A stretch of DNA of 64,000 nucleotides from Halorubrum depositum (GTDB lineage Archaea; Halobacteriota; Halobacteria; Halobacteriales; Haloferacaceae): positions 1 through 64,000 of the forward strand of contig NZ_VCNM01000002.1 in the NCBI RefSeq assembly GCF_007671725.1, given 5' to 3'. The notes beneath the pieces were generated by a model. That model did no database searches and was not told where the DNA came from. It saw nothing but the letters and a program-made list of their open reading frames with translations. A program made the position numbers and the translations under genes. This document shows positions 33,883 to 42,075 of the stretch, piece after piece; position 1 is the stretch's first letter; the number at the start of each line of letters is the position of its first letter.

Positions 33883-34098
33883 TCAGAACACGTACTCGTC
33901 TTCGTGGCCCATCATGCCCTCGTCCTCGAACCCGCCGGAGTCGTCCTCGTCTCTCGGTCCGCTCGTCTTGTACGCCTTGATTCCCGTCGAAAGGAGCTCT
34001 TCCACCGCCTCCTCCCGGTTGAGGAACTCTCCCTGCTCGACCATCTGGGCGATCTGCATCTCCAGATGCTCCGGCACGGTTATCTCTACTCGTGGCAT
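33883..34098 (-). CDS. Ribbon-helix-helix (CopG/Arc-type) DNA-binding protein
   Basis: A 71-aa protein. Its first 45 residues (MPRVEITVPEHLEMQIAQMV, then FLNREEAVEELLSTGIKAYK) form the ribbon-helix-helix dimer: an initial beta strand with alternating polar residues followed by two helices. The tail is acidic and Gly-rich (DEDDSGGFEDEGMMGHEDEYVF), probably disordered. It is likely a small transcription regulator of the haloarchaeal family I remember as DUF7120. A strong ATTTATATA box lies about 32 nt before the start, and the gene is probably autoregulated, as is common for this fold. Confidence 0.85.
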   Translation of the reverse strand: MPRVEITVPEHLEMQIAQMVEQGEFLNREEAVEELLSTGIKAYKTSGPRDEDDSGGFEDEGMMGHEDEYVF

Positions 34099-34418
34099 TT
34101 CCTGCCCGGGAGTAATGGCAATGGGTATATAAATGTGGCGTCGACGATACGGTTATGGGAAATCTCATAGCGGCAGATCCGAAACTTCAGTTCGAACTAT
34201 CTAAACTCTAGATCCGTTATACGAAATTTCTAGAATATATACGACACGTTTCGCCGCACCTGCGTTCCCACCGATCGATCGGCGGGCTTCCGTCGTCGCT
34301 GGCGACGACTTCGTTTCCCGCGAGCGACGGCTGCATCCCCGCCACCGGCGTCGCTCCCCGAGCCGGGAGTGCGACGCGGAGCGATACCCATAGGTGGGCG
34401 CGACGCCTACGCCGGCGC
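34099..34418. other. 320-bp A/T-rich intergenic region
   Basis: It holds the ATTTATATA box (34126-34134, minus strand) of the ribbon-helix-helix gene. A cluster of short palindromic or near-palindromic A/T strings follows: TATGGGAAATCTCATA (about 34154-34169), the perfect GAAATTTC (34223-34230), and TCTAGAATATATACG near 34229-34243, which may be a second TATA box. A frame of 18 codons at 34155 is too short to claim. No gene is supported. Base composition drops sharply in A/T-poor surroundings, so regulatory content is likely. Confidence 0.5.
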
Positions 34419-35057
34419 ATGAGTGGATCCGGCGCCTCGGACGCCGCGGCCGAGACCGACGGCGATGTCGACGACCTCACCGGGCTCTACCGCGAGTACG
34501 GCGACGACCGACTCCCCCCGGGCCAGCGCGAGACCGACCGGTTCCCGGTGCTCTCGAAGAGCGGGACGCCCTCGTGGAGCCCCGAGACGTTCGCGTTCGA
34601 GGTCTGGGGCGCCGTCGACGACCCCCTCGCGTACTCGCTCTCGGAGTTCCGCGAGCTTCCGGCCGTCACCCAGCGACAGGACTTCCACTGCGTGACCGGG
34701 TGGAGCAAGTTCGACTGCGAGTTCACCGGCGTCGAGTTCGCCGAGATCGTCGACCGCGCCGGGGTCCGCGACGACGTCGAACACGTCCTCTTCCACGCGC
34801 TCGACGGCTACACCACGAACCTCTCGCTCGACGAGTGCACGCGCGACGGCGTCCTGTTCGCGTACGGCTACGACGGCGACGACCTCCCCGCGGACCACGG
34901 CGGACCGATCAGGGTCGTCACCCCGCACAAGTACGCGTACAAGGGCGCCAAGTGGGTCTCGGGGGTCGAGTTCCTCACGGAGAAGGAGCTCGGCTACTGG
35001 GAGAAGCGCGGCTACAGCGACACCGCGAACCCGTGGAACGAGGAGCGGTACGGCTGA
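34419..35057 (+). CDS. Sulfite-oxidase-like molybdopterin oxidoreductase (YuiH-type)
   Basis: A 212-aa protein with the Oxidored_molyb fold: FPVLSKSGTPSW, DDPLAYSLSEFRELP, DFHCVTGWSKFD with the molybdenum-ligand Cys91, GYTTNLSLDEC, and TPHKYAYKGAKWVSGVEFL. This YuiH/SorA-like short form binds molybdopterin and acts without a heme domain. The N-terminal 45 residues are acidic and contain no Tat signal, so it is cytosolic and its electron acceptor is unknown. The aldehyde-oxidoreductase homologue at 59287 is the other candidate molybdo/tungsto-enzyme in the window. Confidence 0.88.
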   Translation: MSGSGASDAAAETDGDVDDLTGLYREYGDDRLPPGQRETDRFPVLSKSGTPSWSPETFAFEVWGAVDDPLAYSLSEFRELPAVTQRQDFHCVTGWSKFDCEFTGVEFAEIVDRAGVRDDVEHVLFHALDGYTTNLSLDECTRDGVLFAYGYDGDDLPADHGGPIRVVTPHKYAYKGAKWVSGVEFLTEKELGYWEKRGYSDTANPWNEERYG

Positions 35058-35068
35058 CGATCGGACGC

Positions 35069-35096
35069 CCCCGATATCGACGCCCCGATATCGACG
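35069..35096 (+). repeat. Two perfect 14-bp tandem repeats
   Basis: CCCCGATATCGACG occurs twice without spacer, at 35069-35082 and 35083-35096, between the stop of the molybdoenzyme and the promoter of menF. Each unit contains the palindrome CGATATCG. It may be a binding site or a slippage-prone duplication. Confidence 0.6.
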
Positions 35097-35120
35097 CCCC
35101 CGCCGACCCCCGCGATAGTC

Positions 35121-35129
35121 AAGATAAAG
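35121..35129 (+). promoter_or_regulatory. TATA-like box for menF
   Basis: AAGATAAAG is centred about 30 nt before the ATG at 35155, just downstream of the tandem repeat. The spacing fits a haloarchaeal promoter. Confidence 0.4.
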
Positions 35130-35154
35130 GGGCCGCGGTACCGACCGTCGTTCA

Positions 35155-36516
35155 ATGGAACGGGCGCGTTCGACGTCGGCTCCGCCCCTCGTCAGCCGCA
35201 CGACCGCGGTCGACGCGCCCCCGTTCGCGGCCGCGTTTGACGCCCTCTCGGCGCCGCGGACGACGTGGAGCGCGCCCGACGACGCCCTCGTGCTCGGGAG
35301 CGGCGCGGCCGCGACGCTCACCGCAAGCGGGCCGGAGCGGTTCGCCGATATCCGGAGCGCCGCCGCCGAGCTGTTCGACTCCGGCGACGTCCACGCCGGG
35401 ACCGAGGCCGCTCGCCCCCGGGTGTTCGGTGGATTCGCCTTCCACGAAGGGGCCTGCGGCGGCGACCCGTGGGGGCCGTTCCCGGAGGCGCGCTTCGTGC
35501 TCCCGCGCGTCCAGCTCACGTTCGCGGACAACGGGACCTGGCTCACCGTGAACGCCGCCGGGCCGGACGCCGCCGTCGACGCGGTCGAGGACCGGCTCGC
35601 GGACGAGGTCGAGCGCCTCTCCGCGGTCGACGCCGACGGGAGCGACCCGCCGCGCCCCGGCATATCCGAGACCCGTCGGACCACGAGCCGGGAGGCGTGG
35701 CGCGAGAGCGTCGAGGCCGCGGTCGACCGCATCCGCGGCGGCGACCTGCGGAAGGTCGTCCTCGCGCAGGCGCTGGAGGCGGACCTCGCGGCCGATTTCC
35801 CGCGAGCGGCGACGCTGGAGCGGCTCGCGAGGAAGTACCCGGACTGCCACCGGTACTACTTCGAGCCGGACGGCGGCGGGAGCGCCTTCTTCGGCGCGAC
35901 CCCGGAGCGGCTGGTCTCGCTGCGCGGGCGGACCGTCGAGACCGACGCGCTCGCGGGGACCACCGGCCGGGGCGAGACCCCGGAGGAGGACGAGTGGCTC
36001 GCCCGGGAGCTGCTCGACGACGCGAAGAACGTCCACGAGCATCGGCTCGTCGCCGACACCGTCCGCGAGCAGCTGGAGCCGTTCGCGGCGTCGGTCTCCG
36101 CCGGCGACCGTCGTGTCCGCCGGCTCGCGACGGTCCAGCACCTCCACACGCCCATCACGGCCGAGCTGCGCGACGACCGCCACGTGCTCGAGCTCGTCGA
36201 GGCGCTCCACCCGACCCCAGCGGTCGGCGGGCTCCCGCCGGACCGCGCGCTGGAGACGATCCACGAGACGGAGCCGTTCGACCGCGGCTGGTACGCGGCG
36301 CCCGTGGGCTGGATCGACGCCGCCGGCAACGGCGCGTTCGCGGTCGCGATCCGCTCGGCGGTCGCGACCGCCCGCCGGGCCACCCTCTTCGCCGGGGTCG
36401 GGCTCGTCGCCGACTCCGATCCCGACCGCGAGTGGGACGAGATCCAGCTCAAGTACCGCCCGATCCTCGACGAGCTGGAGGCGGGGGCCGGCTCGGTCGT
36501 CGCGGGCGACGACTGA
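35155..36516 (+). CDS. menF: Isochorismate synthase
   Basis: A 453-aa chorismate-binding enzyme. After a divergent N-terminal half it has the conserved DLRKVVLAQALEAD and PDCHRYYFEPDGGGSAFFGATPERLVSL. Further on it has TDALAGTTGRGETPEEDEWLARELLDDAKNVHEH (family LLxSxKNxxEH) and VQHLHTPITAEL, then HPTPAVGG and GWIDAAGNGAFAVAIRSA. This is the isochorismate/salicylate synthase type, and it makes isochorismate for menaquinone. In haloarchaea men genes are often clustered; here the gene stands alone, followed by a convergent PAC2 gene, so menD and menB must lie elsewhere. The start has a TATA-like box upstream. Confidence 0.88.
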   Translation: MERARSTSAPPLVSRTTAVDAPPFAAAFDALSAPRTTWSAPDDALVLGSGAAATLTASGPERFADIRSAAAELFDSGDVHAGTEAARPRVFGGFAFHEGACGGDPWGPFPEARFVLPRVQLTFADNGTWLTVNAAGPDAAVDAVEDRLADEVERLSAVDADGSDPPRPGISETRRTTSREAWRESVEAAVDRIRGGDLRKVVLAQALEADLAADFPRAATLERLARKYPDCHRYYFEPDGGGSAFFGATPERLVSLRGRTVETDALAGTTGRGETPEEDEWLARELLDDAKNVHEHRLVADTVREQLEPFAASVSAGDRRVRRLATVQHLHTPITAELRDDRHVLELVEALHPTPAVGGLPPDRALETIHETEPFDRGWYAAPVGWIDAAGNGAFAVAIRSAVATARRATLFAGVGLVADSDPDREWDEIQLKYRPILDELEAGAGSVVAGDD

Positions 36517-36539
36517 GGCCACGCGTATCTGCGCGCCGC

Positions 36540-37280
36540 CTACTGGAACATCTTCAGCGGCTCGGCCTGCGAGCTCTCCTCGGTCGCCTGCTGCATCCGC
36601 TCGGCGAACGCCTGCTTCGCCTCCCGGATCTCGGACGCCTGATCGACGAGGCCGTCGGTCGGCGTCTCGGTCCCCGCGATCGGGTCGATCCCGTTCCTGA
36701 TGAGGACGCGCGCGGCCTCCGGGTCGGGGAACTGCGGGTCCGACTCGACGACGAGCCCGACGGCGTCGCGGTCGCGCTCCAGCGACTCCGCCAGCATCGC
36801 GCCGGTCGGTCCGGAGACGAGCCCGGCCTCGGGGGGGTCCTCGACGTCGGCGCGGTCGAGGGCGTCGCCGCCGTCGCCGGTCGCGACGCCGTAGATCGCC
36901 GGCGGCGCCTCCCCCTTCTCCTTCCCGAGCCCGGAGAGGAAGACCGGGAACGTCGCCGTCTCGGCGAACCAGCTCTCCAGGCAGCCGGCGACCTCGGTCG
37001 CGGCGCCGGGGTTCACCGGCACGTCGCTGCGGAGCGCGACGAGGTCCTTCTCCGCGTCGACGTACAGCCGGACCGGCGTCGTCAGCGCCCGGTTGTCCTC
37101 GCGGTAGACGGCCACCCGCGGGAGCCCGTCGCAGTGGACGTTCGCGTAGTGGTCCATCTCGTGCGCCTCGATCATGTGGTCCGTCGCGATCTTCCCCACG
37201 AGACCGACTCCGGGGAACCCCTCTACCAGCGTCGGCTCCTCCAGCGAGACGTCGTCGTCGAGGACGGAGATGCGTGCCAT
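36540..37280 (-). CDS. PAC2-family proteasome assembly chaperone-like protein
   Basis: A 246-aa protein starting MARISVLDDDVSLEEPTLVEGFPGVGLVGKIATDHMIE, the PAC2 family opening, where the GFPGxGLVG glycines are invariant. Other landmarks are HYANVHCDGLPRVAVYREDNRAL and VFLSGLGKEKGEAPPAIYGVAT, and a C-terminal helix EIREAKQAFAERMQQATEES. In eukaryotes PAC2 helps assemble the 20S proteasome alpha ring. Archaeal members are presumed to do similarly but are not proven to. It is a single gene, convergent with menF. Confidence 0.85.
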   Translation of the reverse strand: MARISVLDDDVSLEEPTLVEGFPGVGLVGKIATDHMIEAHEMDHYANVHCDGLPRVAVYREDNRALTTPVRLYVDAEKDLVALRSDVPVNPGAATEVAGCLESWFAETATFPVFLSGLGKEKGEAPPAIYGVATGDGGDALDRADVEDPPEAGLVSGPTGAMLAESLERDRDAVGLVVESDPQFPDPEAARVLIRNGIDPIAGTETPTDGLVDQASEIREAKQAFAERMQQATEESSQAEPLKMFQ

Positions 37281-37396
37281 GGGTTCGCCTACTCCGGGCA
37301 GCGACCTAAAGGTACGGCGGCGAGGGGGCGAGCGCGCGGGACCGCCGGCCGCGCCCGTCCCGAAACCGACTAACGGGCCGGCGCGAAAGAGGGGCC

Positions 37397-38344
37397 ATGA
37401 ATCCGTTAGAGCGGTACGAGCCGCTCGTCGACGACGCGGCGGCGTTCCGCGCGGCCTGCGACCGACCGCTTCCCTCCGTCGTCCGCGTGAACGAGATGGC
37501 GGCCTCGCCCGCTCGGGTCCGCGAGGCCTTCGACGAGGAGGGCGTCGCCTACGAGCCCGTGGCGTGGCACGACGGCCTCTTTCGACTGCCCGACGGGAAC
37601 CCCGGCGGCAACTGGCCGTACGTCCACGGCTGGACCCACGGCCAGGAGGAGGTCTCCGTCTTGCCGGGGCTCGCCTTGGACCCGCAGCCCGGTGAACGCG
37701 TCTGGGACGCCTGCGCGGCGCCCGGCAGCAAGACGACCCAGATCGCCGACGCGATGGACGACGAGGGGACCGTCGTCGCCAACGACAACAACCTCGGGCG
37801 GCTCTCCGCGCTCCGTCACAACGCGGAACGCCTCGGGATCACGAACGCGATCGTCACGAACCAGGACGCCCGCAACTTCTCGACGAAGCCGCTCGCGTTC
37901 GACGAGTTCGACCGCGCCCTCGTCGACGCCCCCTGCTCCTGTGAGGGCACCTGTCGGAAGAACCCGGACGTCGTCGACCAGTGGACCCTCGACCACGTCC
38001 ACGCGGTCGCCGGGATCCAGAAGGGGGTCCTGGCGCGCGCCGTGCAGGCGACCCGGCCCGGCGGCACCGTCGTCTACTCCACCTGCACGTTCGCGCCGGA
38101 GGAGAACGAGGCGGTGCTCGATCACGTCCTCGCGAACGAAGACTGCGAACTCGTCGAGTTCGACCTCCCGCTGGACACGGTCCCCGGCGTCACCGAGTGG
38201 GAGGACGAGACGTACGACGAGTCTGTGACGCGCGCGCACCGCGTCTACCCCCACCACAACGACACGGGCGGGTTCTTCTGCGCGAAGCTGCGCGTGGGCG
38301 GCGAGGGCGACGAGAGCGCGAGCGACGGCGAGGTGGCCGCATGA
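37397..38344 (+). CDS. RsmB/NOP-family RNA m5C methyltransferase
   Basis: A 315-aa SAM-dependent enzyme methylating cytosine C5 in rRNA or tRNA. It has a short N-terminal domain, then motif I DACAAPGSKTTQIADAM. The two catalytic cysteines are in VDAPCSCEGTCRKNPDV and YSTCTFAPEENEAVLDH, as in NOP2/Sun enzymes. It lacks the C-terminal PUA-like domain that many members carry. The very next gene encodes such a domain separately and overlaps by 4 nt (ATGA), so the two proteins probably form a complex. No signal or membrane segment. Confidence 0.92.
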   Translation: MNPLERYEPLVDDAAAFRAACDRPLPSVVRVNEMAASPARVREAFDEEGVAYEPVAWHDGLFRLPDGNPGGNWPYVHGWTHGQEEVSVLPGLALDPQPGERVWDACAAPGSKTTQIADAMDDEGTVVANDNNLGRLSALRHNAERLGITNAIVTNQDARNFSTKPLAFDEFDRALVDAPCSCEGTCRKNPDVVDQWTLDHVHAVAGIQKGVLARAVQATRPGGTVVYSTCTFAPEENEAVLDHVLANEDCELVEFDLPLDTVPGVTEWEDETYDESVTRAHRVYPHHNDTGGFFCAKLRVGGEGDESASDGEVAA

Positions 38345-38874
38345 CCGCCGACGGCGCTCCCACCAACGACGGGCAGCGGTTCGCCCGCCTCCCCGAGACC
38401 CCGGCCGACCGCGAGGTCGAGGGGCGGGCGAGCCGGCGGGAGGTGCTCGACTGGTGGGCGGAGCGGTTCGGGGTGGACCCGAGCGTCTTCGAGGGGTACA
38501 GCTTCTGGGAGAAGGGCGCCGGGAAGGTGTGGATCTTCAACGGCGAGGCGACCGACCCCAGCGAGGTGGAGGCGATCGGGATGACCCTCCTCCGGACGCG
38601 ACAGGAGCACTGGAAGCCGACGAGCAGGGCGGCCACCCGGTTCGGAGGTCACGCGACGAAGAACGCTATCGAGCTCGGCTCCGAGCAAGCTGTGTCCTTC
38701 ATGGCCGGCGACGACCAGGACCTCCCGGAGTGGGACGGCGACTGGGGGTACCTGATCGCGACCCACGAGATAGCCGGCGGGCAGGAGCCGATCGGCGTCG
38801 GGCTCTACCTCTACGACGAGCTGCGCTCGGTGGTGCCGAAGGGGAGCCGGGCGGACCTGCCGGTCGTGGAGTAG
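38341..38874 (+). CDS. Stand-alone RNA-binding partner of the upstream methyltransferase
   Basis: A 177-aa protein (MTADGAPTNDGQRFARLPE). Residues from about 40 (EVLDWWAERFGVDPSVFEGYSFWEKGAGKVWIFNGE) and GWYL/RYEIAGGQEPIGVGLYLY-like features resemble the NOL1/NOP2/Sun C-terminal PUA-like domain (RsmF C-terminal type). That identification is by eye. Translational coupling (ATGA overlap) with the methyltransferase at 37397 strongly implies a shared substrate, with this subunit positioning rRNA or tRNA. The family may be one I remember as DUF7122; confidence in the exact label is low. Confidence 0.75.
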   Translation: MTADGAPTNDGQRFARLPETPADREVEGRASRREVLDWWAERFGVDPSVFEGYSFWEKGAGKVWIFNGEATDPSEVEAIGMTLLRTRQEHWKPTSRAATRFGGHATKNAIELGSEQAVSFMAGDDQDLPEWDGDWGYLIATHEIAGGQEPIGVGLYLYDELRSVVPKGSRADLPVVE

Positions 38875-38910
38875 GCGTCGCGGCGTCGAGACCCCGGTCG
38901 ACCCGTGCCG

Positions 38911-40428
38911 CTACTCCGCCTTCTTCCGCACCGTCCCGCCGTCCAGCCCCTCCCACTCGACGCGGAATCCGAGCCGCGAGAGGGCGGCGCTCGCGTCGTC
39001 GATGCCGTAGTCGTCGAGGATCGACTCGGCGGCCGAGAGAGCCATCCCCGCCTCGATCCCCTCGCCGGCCGCCTCCAACACCGCCGGCCGCACGAGCGTC
39101 CGCCCGACCAGCTCGTGGTCGGGGAACTCCTTGCCCTCGATCGCCTCGACGCTCACGCCCCGTTCGGCCGCGAGGTCGTTGAGCGCGATCGCGTCGGAAT
39201 CCGGCGACAGCGACGCGGGGAGGTCGGCCGCCGCGTCCGCGACGAACTCGGACTCGTACTCGCGGAGCACGTCGACGATCGCCTTCACGCGGACGGTCCC
39301 CGAGTAGGTCACGACGCGGTGGTCGCGCGCGGCGATCTCCTCGCCGACACCGAGGCTCTCGTCGACGGCGACCAGCAGGTCAACGTCCTCGACGTCGGCG
39401 AGCTGGCCGAGCTTCTTCGCGACGTACTCAGGGGTCCAAAACCCCATCACCTCGAAGAACAGCCGGAAGTCGGCGTGGTCGTAGTCGAACGCGAAGTCGG
39501 GGATCATCACCCGCGTCCCCGTTTCGAGCGGCTCCGGCTCCCGCACGAGCGTCCAGTCGAGGTCGAGCCCGCGGAACCGCCCGGCGAAGTCGGCCTCGAC
39601 CCCGCTGTCGAAGTCGGGCTCCGCGACCGGCTCGACGCCCGGCACCGTCACGTCGCCGTCGGAGAGGCGCATGGTGCGATCGCGGCCGCGGTCGTCGATG
39701 GTCGCCTCCAGCGACCACTCCGCCGACTCGGCGACGGTCCGGAGCAGCCGCGCGAACGCGGTCCCGTAGCGTCGGGTCCGCGAGAACAGCGCGTCCGGCC
39801 CGGTGACGACGAGCTCGCGCCCCTCGGGGGTCTTCTCCAGCTCGTACATCAGCCGGAGCCGCTTCACCGCCGAGACGAGCCGCTTCGGGTCGTTCGACCG
39901 GATCCGAACCTCGGTCGCGTCGAAGAGGGCGGTCTGGGCCAAGGAGAGGTCGTACTGTGTCAGGAGCGAGTCCGGGTCCCATCGCACGTCGGCGTCGACG
40001 AGGACCTCGTTGACGTCGCGGTCGGCGTACAGCGACGCCTCCACGTCGCCCGGCTCGATTCCCAACGCGTCGGCGGCGCGGTCGACCGCGGTCTCCCGTT
40101 CCGCCTCGCTCGCGACGCCGACCGCCTCCGCAGCCTCGAACGCGGCCCGCCGGACGCGGCGCGGGGGGACCGCGGCCCGCGTCTCAAACTCGCACTCGCG
40201 CTCCACCAGCGCGGCGAGTCCCCGGACGAGCTTGAAGTCGCCGCCGGCGTCGCCGGCGTCGGCCTCCAGCGCGGCCAGCGCGTCGTCGAGGGCGCCGCGG
40301 CGCTCCCCGACGCAGGACTCGAACGTCCCGAGCACCCGCGCCGCGAGCGGGCGGTGCTCGCGAGTCGTAAAGCGCGGGCGGTAGCCGCCGCCGGCCCGCG
40401 AGACGCGCAGGAGGTCCTTGCGTAGCAC
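38911..40428 (-). CDS. DUF790 (Bax1-like) endonuclease
   Basis: A 505-aa protein beginning MLRKDLLRVSRAGGGYRPRF, the Bax1/DUF790 opening. It contains a helical domain (RDVNEVLVDADVRWDPDSLLTQYDLSLAQTALFDATE). A C-terminal nuclease-like domain follows (VMIPDFAFDYDHADFRLFFEVMGFWTPEYVAKKL). The PDF and FEVMGFW elements are typical of a PD-(D/E)xK core. In several archaea Bax1 partners the XPB helicase and cuts bubble structures in excision repair, usually from the same operon. Here no helicase is adjacent, so the partner must be elsewhere. Divergent or convergent neighbours are unrelated. Confidence 0.85.
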   Translation of the reverse strand: MLRKDLLRVSRAGGGYRPRFTTREHRPLAARVLGTFESCVGERRGALDDALAALEADAGDAGGDFKLVRGLAALVERECEFETRAAVPPRRVRRAAFEAAEAVGVASEAERETAVDRAADALGIEPGDVEASLYADRDVNEVLVDADVRWDPDSLLTQYDLSLAQTALFDATEVRIRSNDPKRLVSAVKRLRLMYELEKTPEGRELVVTGPDALFSRTRRYGTAFARLLRTVAESAEWSLEATIDDRGRDRTMRLSDGDVTVPGVEPVAEPDFDSGVEADFAGRFRGLDLDWTLVREPEPLETGTRVMIPDFAFDYDHADFRLFFEVMGFWTPEYVAKKLGQLADVEDVDLLVAVDESLGVGEEIAARDHRVVTYSGTVRVKAIVDVLREYESEFVADAAADLPASLSPDSDAIALNDLAAERGVSVEAIEGKEFPDHELVGRTLVRPAVLEAAGEGIEAGMALSAAESILDDYGIDDASAALSRLGFRVEWEGLDGGTVRKKAE

Positions 40429-40503
40429 GCTCCCGTGGTACGGTCCGGTCGACCTAAAACGGGCGGATCCGGTCGAGGGACGCGGGCGTCGTTCGAGAGT
40501 CCG

Positions 40504-41952
40504 TCAGTCGTCGGCGTGTCCGGTGTCCGGCGTGAACGTGACGCCGTCGATCTCGATCTCGTCCGGAACACGGCCGGTGTCGTGCGTGCCGACCGGCGGT
40601 ACGTTCACCGCGGCGGCGACGGACTCGTCGAGGTCGGTCGCTCCGTCGATGGCGGCCATCTCGCCGTCCGCGTCTCGGGCGTCCTGATCGATGCGCATCG
40701 AGCAGAACTCCGCGCCGCACATCGAGCAGAACCGCGCCTCCTTGTAGTTGTCTCCGGGGAGCGTCTGATCGTGGTACGAGCGAGCGCGCTCGGGATCGAG
40801 CGCCAGGTCGAACTGCCGGCGCCAGTCGAACTCGTAGCGCGCCTCCGAGAGGGCGTCGTCCCAGTCGCGCGCGCCGGGGAGGTCGTTCGCCACGTCGCCG
40901 GCGTGGGCCGCGATCCGATACGCCGCGAGCCCGTCTCGCACGTCGTCCGCGTCGGGAAGGCCGAGATGCTCTTTCGGCGTGACGTAGCAGAGCATCGCCG
41001 CGCCCGCACGCGCCGCCTCGGTCGCGCCGATCGCGCTCGTGACGTGGTCGTAGCCGGGGGCGATATCCGTGACGAGGGGTCCGAGCACGTAGAACGGCGC
41101 CCCGTCGCACACCTCTTGCTGTCGTTCGACGTTGTCGGCGATCTCGTCCATCGGGACGTGGCCGGGCCCCTCGACCATCACCTGCACGCCGTGGTCCCAC
41201 GCGGTGCGCGTGAGGTCGCCGAGGGTGTCGAGCTCGGCGAACTGCGCCTCGTCGCTCGCGTCGGCGAGACAGCCGGGCCGGAGGCCGTCGCCGAGCGAAA
41301 TCGTCACGTCGTGTTCGGCGAGTATCTCGCAGATCGCCTCGTACTTCGCGTACAGCGGGTTCTGCATCCCGTTCTCCTCGATCCACCGGGCGAGGATCGA
41401 GCCGCCGCGGGAGACGATCCCGGTCTTGCGACCGTCGGTCAGCGGCAGGTGCTCCATCAACACCCCCGCGTGGATCGTCATGTAGTCGACCCCCTGTTCG
41501 GCCTGCTTCTCGATCACGTCGAGCAGCAGCTCGTGGGTGATCTCGGCCGGATCGTCCGCCCGCTTCACCGCCTCGTATATCGGCACCGTGCCGACCGGAA
41601 CCGGCGAGTACGCGACGTTCGCCTCGCGGGTCTCGTCTAAGCGCTCGCCCGTCGAGAGGTCCATGACCGTGTCGGCGCCGTAGTGGACCGCCGCGTGGAG
41701 CTTTTCGAGCTCCGCCGTCCGGTCGCTCGTCGTCTCGCTGTTCCCGATGTTCGCGTTGACTTTCGTCGAGAACTCCCTGCCGATGATCATCGGATCCAGC
41801 GAGTCGTGCGCGTGGTTGTTCGGAATCACCGCCTGTCCGTCCGCGACCTGTCGACGGACGAACTCCGGATCGCGGTTCTCTCGCTCCGCCACGCGCTCCA
41901 TCGCCGGAGTGATCTCGCCGCTCCGAGCCCGCTGAATCTGTGTCGAGGACAT
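40504..41952 (-). CDS. thiC: Phosphomethylpyrimidine synthase (ThiC)
   Basis: A 482-aa radical-SAM enzyme converting 5-aminoimidazole ribotide to hydroxymethylpyrimidine phosphate for thiamine. Family blocks are visible: [90 protein letters not shown] and [26 protein letters not shown]. The C-terminal iron-sulfur site is CSMCGAEFC (C-x2-C-x4-C). The promoter carries a perfect inverted repeat just downstream of the TATA box, suggesting a thiamine-responsive repressor. No TPP riboswitch is visible in the 90-bp upstream region, which is too short for one. Confidence 0.95.
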   Translation of the reverse strand: MSSTQIQRARSGEITPAMERVAERENRDPEFVRRQVADGQAVIPNNHAHDSLDPMIIGREFSTKVNANIGNSETTSDRTAELEKLHAAVHYGADTVMDLSTGERLDETREANVAYSPVPVGTVPIYEAVKRADDPAEITHELLLDVIEKQAEQGVDYMTIHAGVLMEHLPLTDGRKTGIVSRGGSILARWIEENGMQNPLYAKYEAICEILAEHDVTISLGDGLRPGCLADASDEAQFAELDTLGDLTRTAWDHGVQVMVEGPGHVPMDEIADNVERQQEVCDGAPFYVLGPLVTDIAPGYDHVTSAIGATEAARAGAAMLCYVTPKEHLGLPDADDVRDGLAAYRIAAHAGDVANDLPGARDWDDALSEARYEFDWRRQFDLALDPERARSYHDQTLPGDNYKEARFCSMCGAEFCSMRIDQDARDADGEMAAIDGATDLDESVAAAVNVPPVGTHDTGRVPDEIEIDGVTFTPDTGHADD

Positions 41953-41959
41953 TGATTAC

Positions 41960-41985
41960 TTAGTTATACCACTAACTAATATATT
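41960..41985 (-). promoter_or_regulatory. thiC promoter with palindromic operator
   Basis: The TATA-like AATATATTA (minus strand, about 41977-41985) is centred about 29 nt before the ATG at 41952. Overlapping and following it is the perfect inverted repeat TTAGTTA-N6-TAACTAA (plus strand 41960-41966 and 41973-41979). A protein bound here would cover the transcription start, the classical position for a repressor. In Haloferax a ThiN-domain regulator (ThiR) controls thiamine genes; its binding here is inference. Confidence 0.65.
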
Positions 41986-42043
41986 CTTGGATGAGAGGTT
42001 CGTCCCGCCGCCCCGGTCCGGTCGACGCGAGCGGGTGCGACAC

Positions 42044-42050
42044 GCTTAAC
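42044..42050 (+). promoter_or_regulatory. TATA-like box for elp3
   Basis: GCTTAAC is centred about 29 nt before the ATG at 42076, within the 123-bp divergent region shared with thiC. Confidence 0.4.
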
Positions 42051-42075
42051 TCCGAAACCCGTCGATCGGAGCGTA

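Noticed and set aside
41953-42043. TPP riboswitch upstream of thiC
   Set aside because: The leader between TATA box and ATG is too short, and none of the conserved riboswitch core strings are visible. The inverted repeat is better explained as a protein-binding site.
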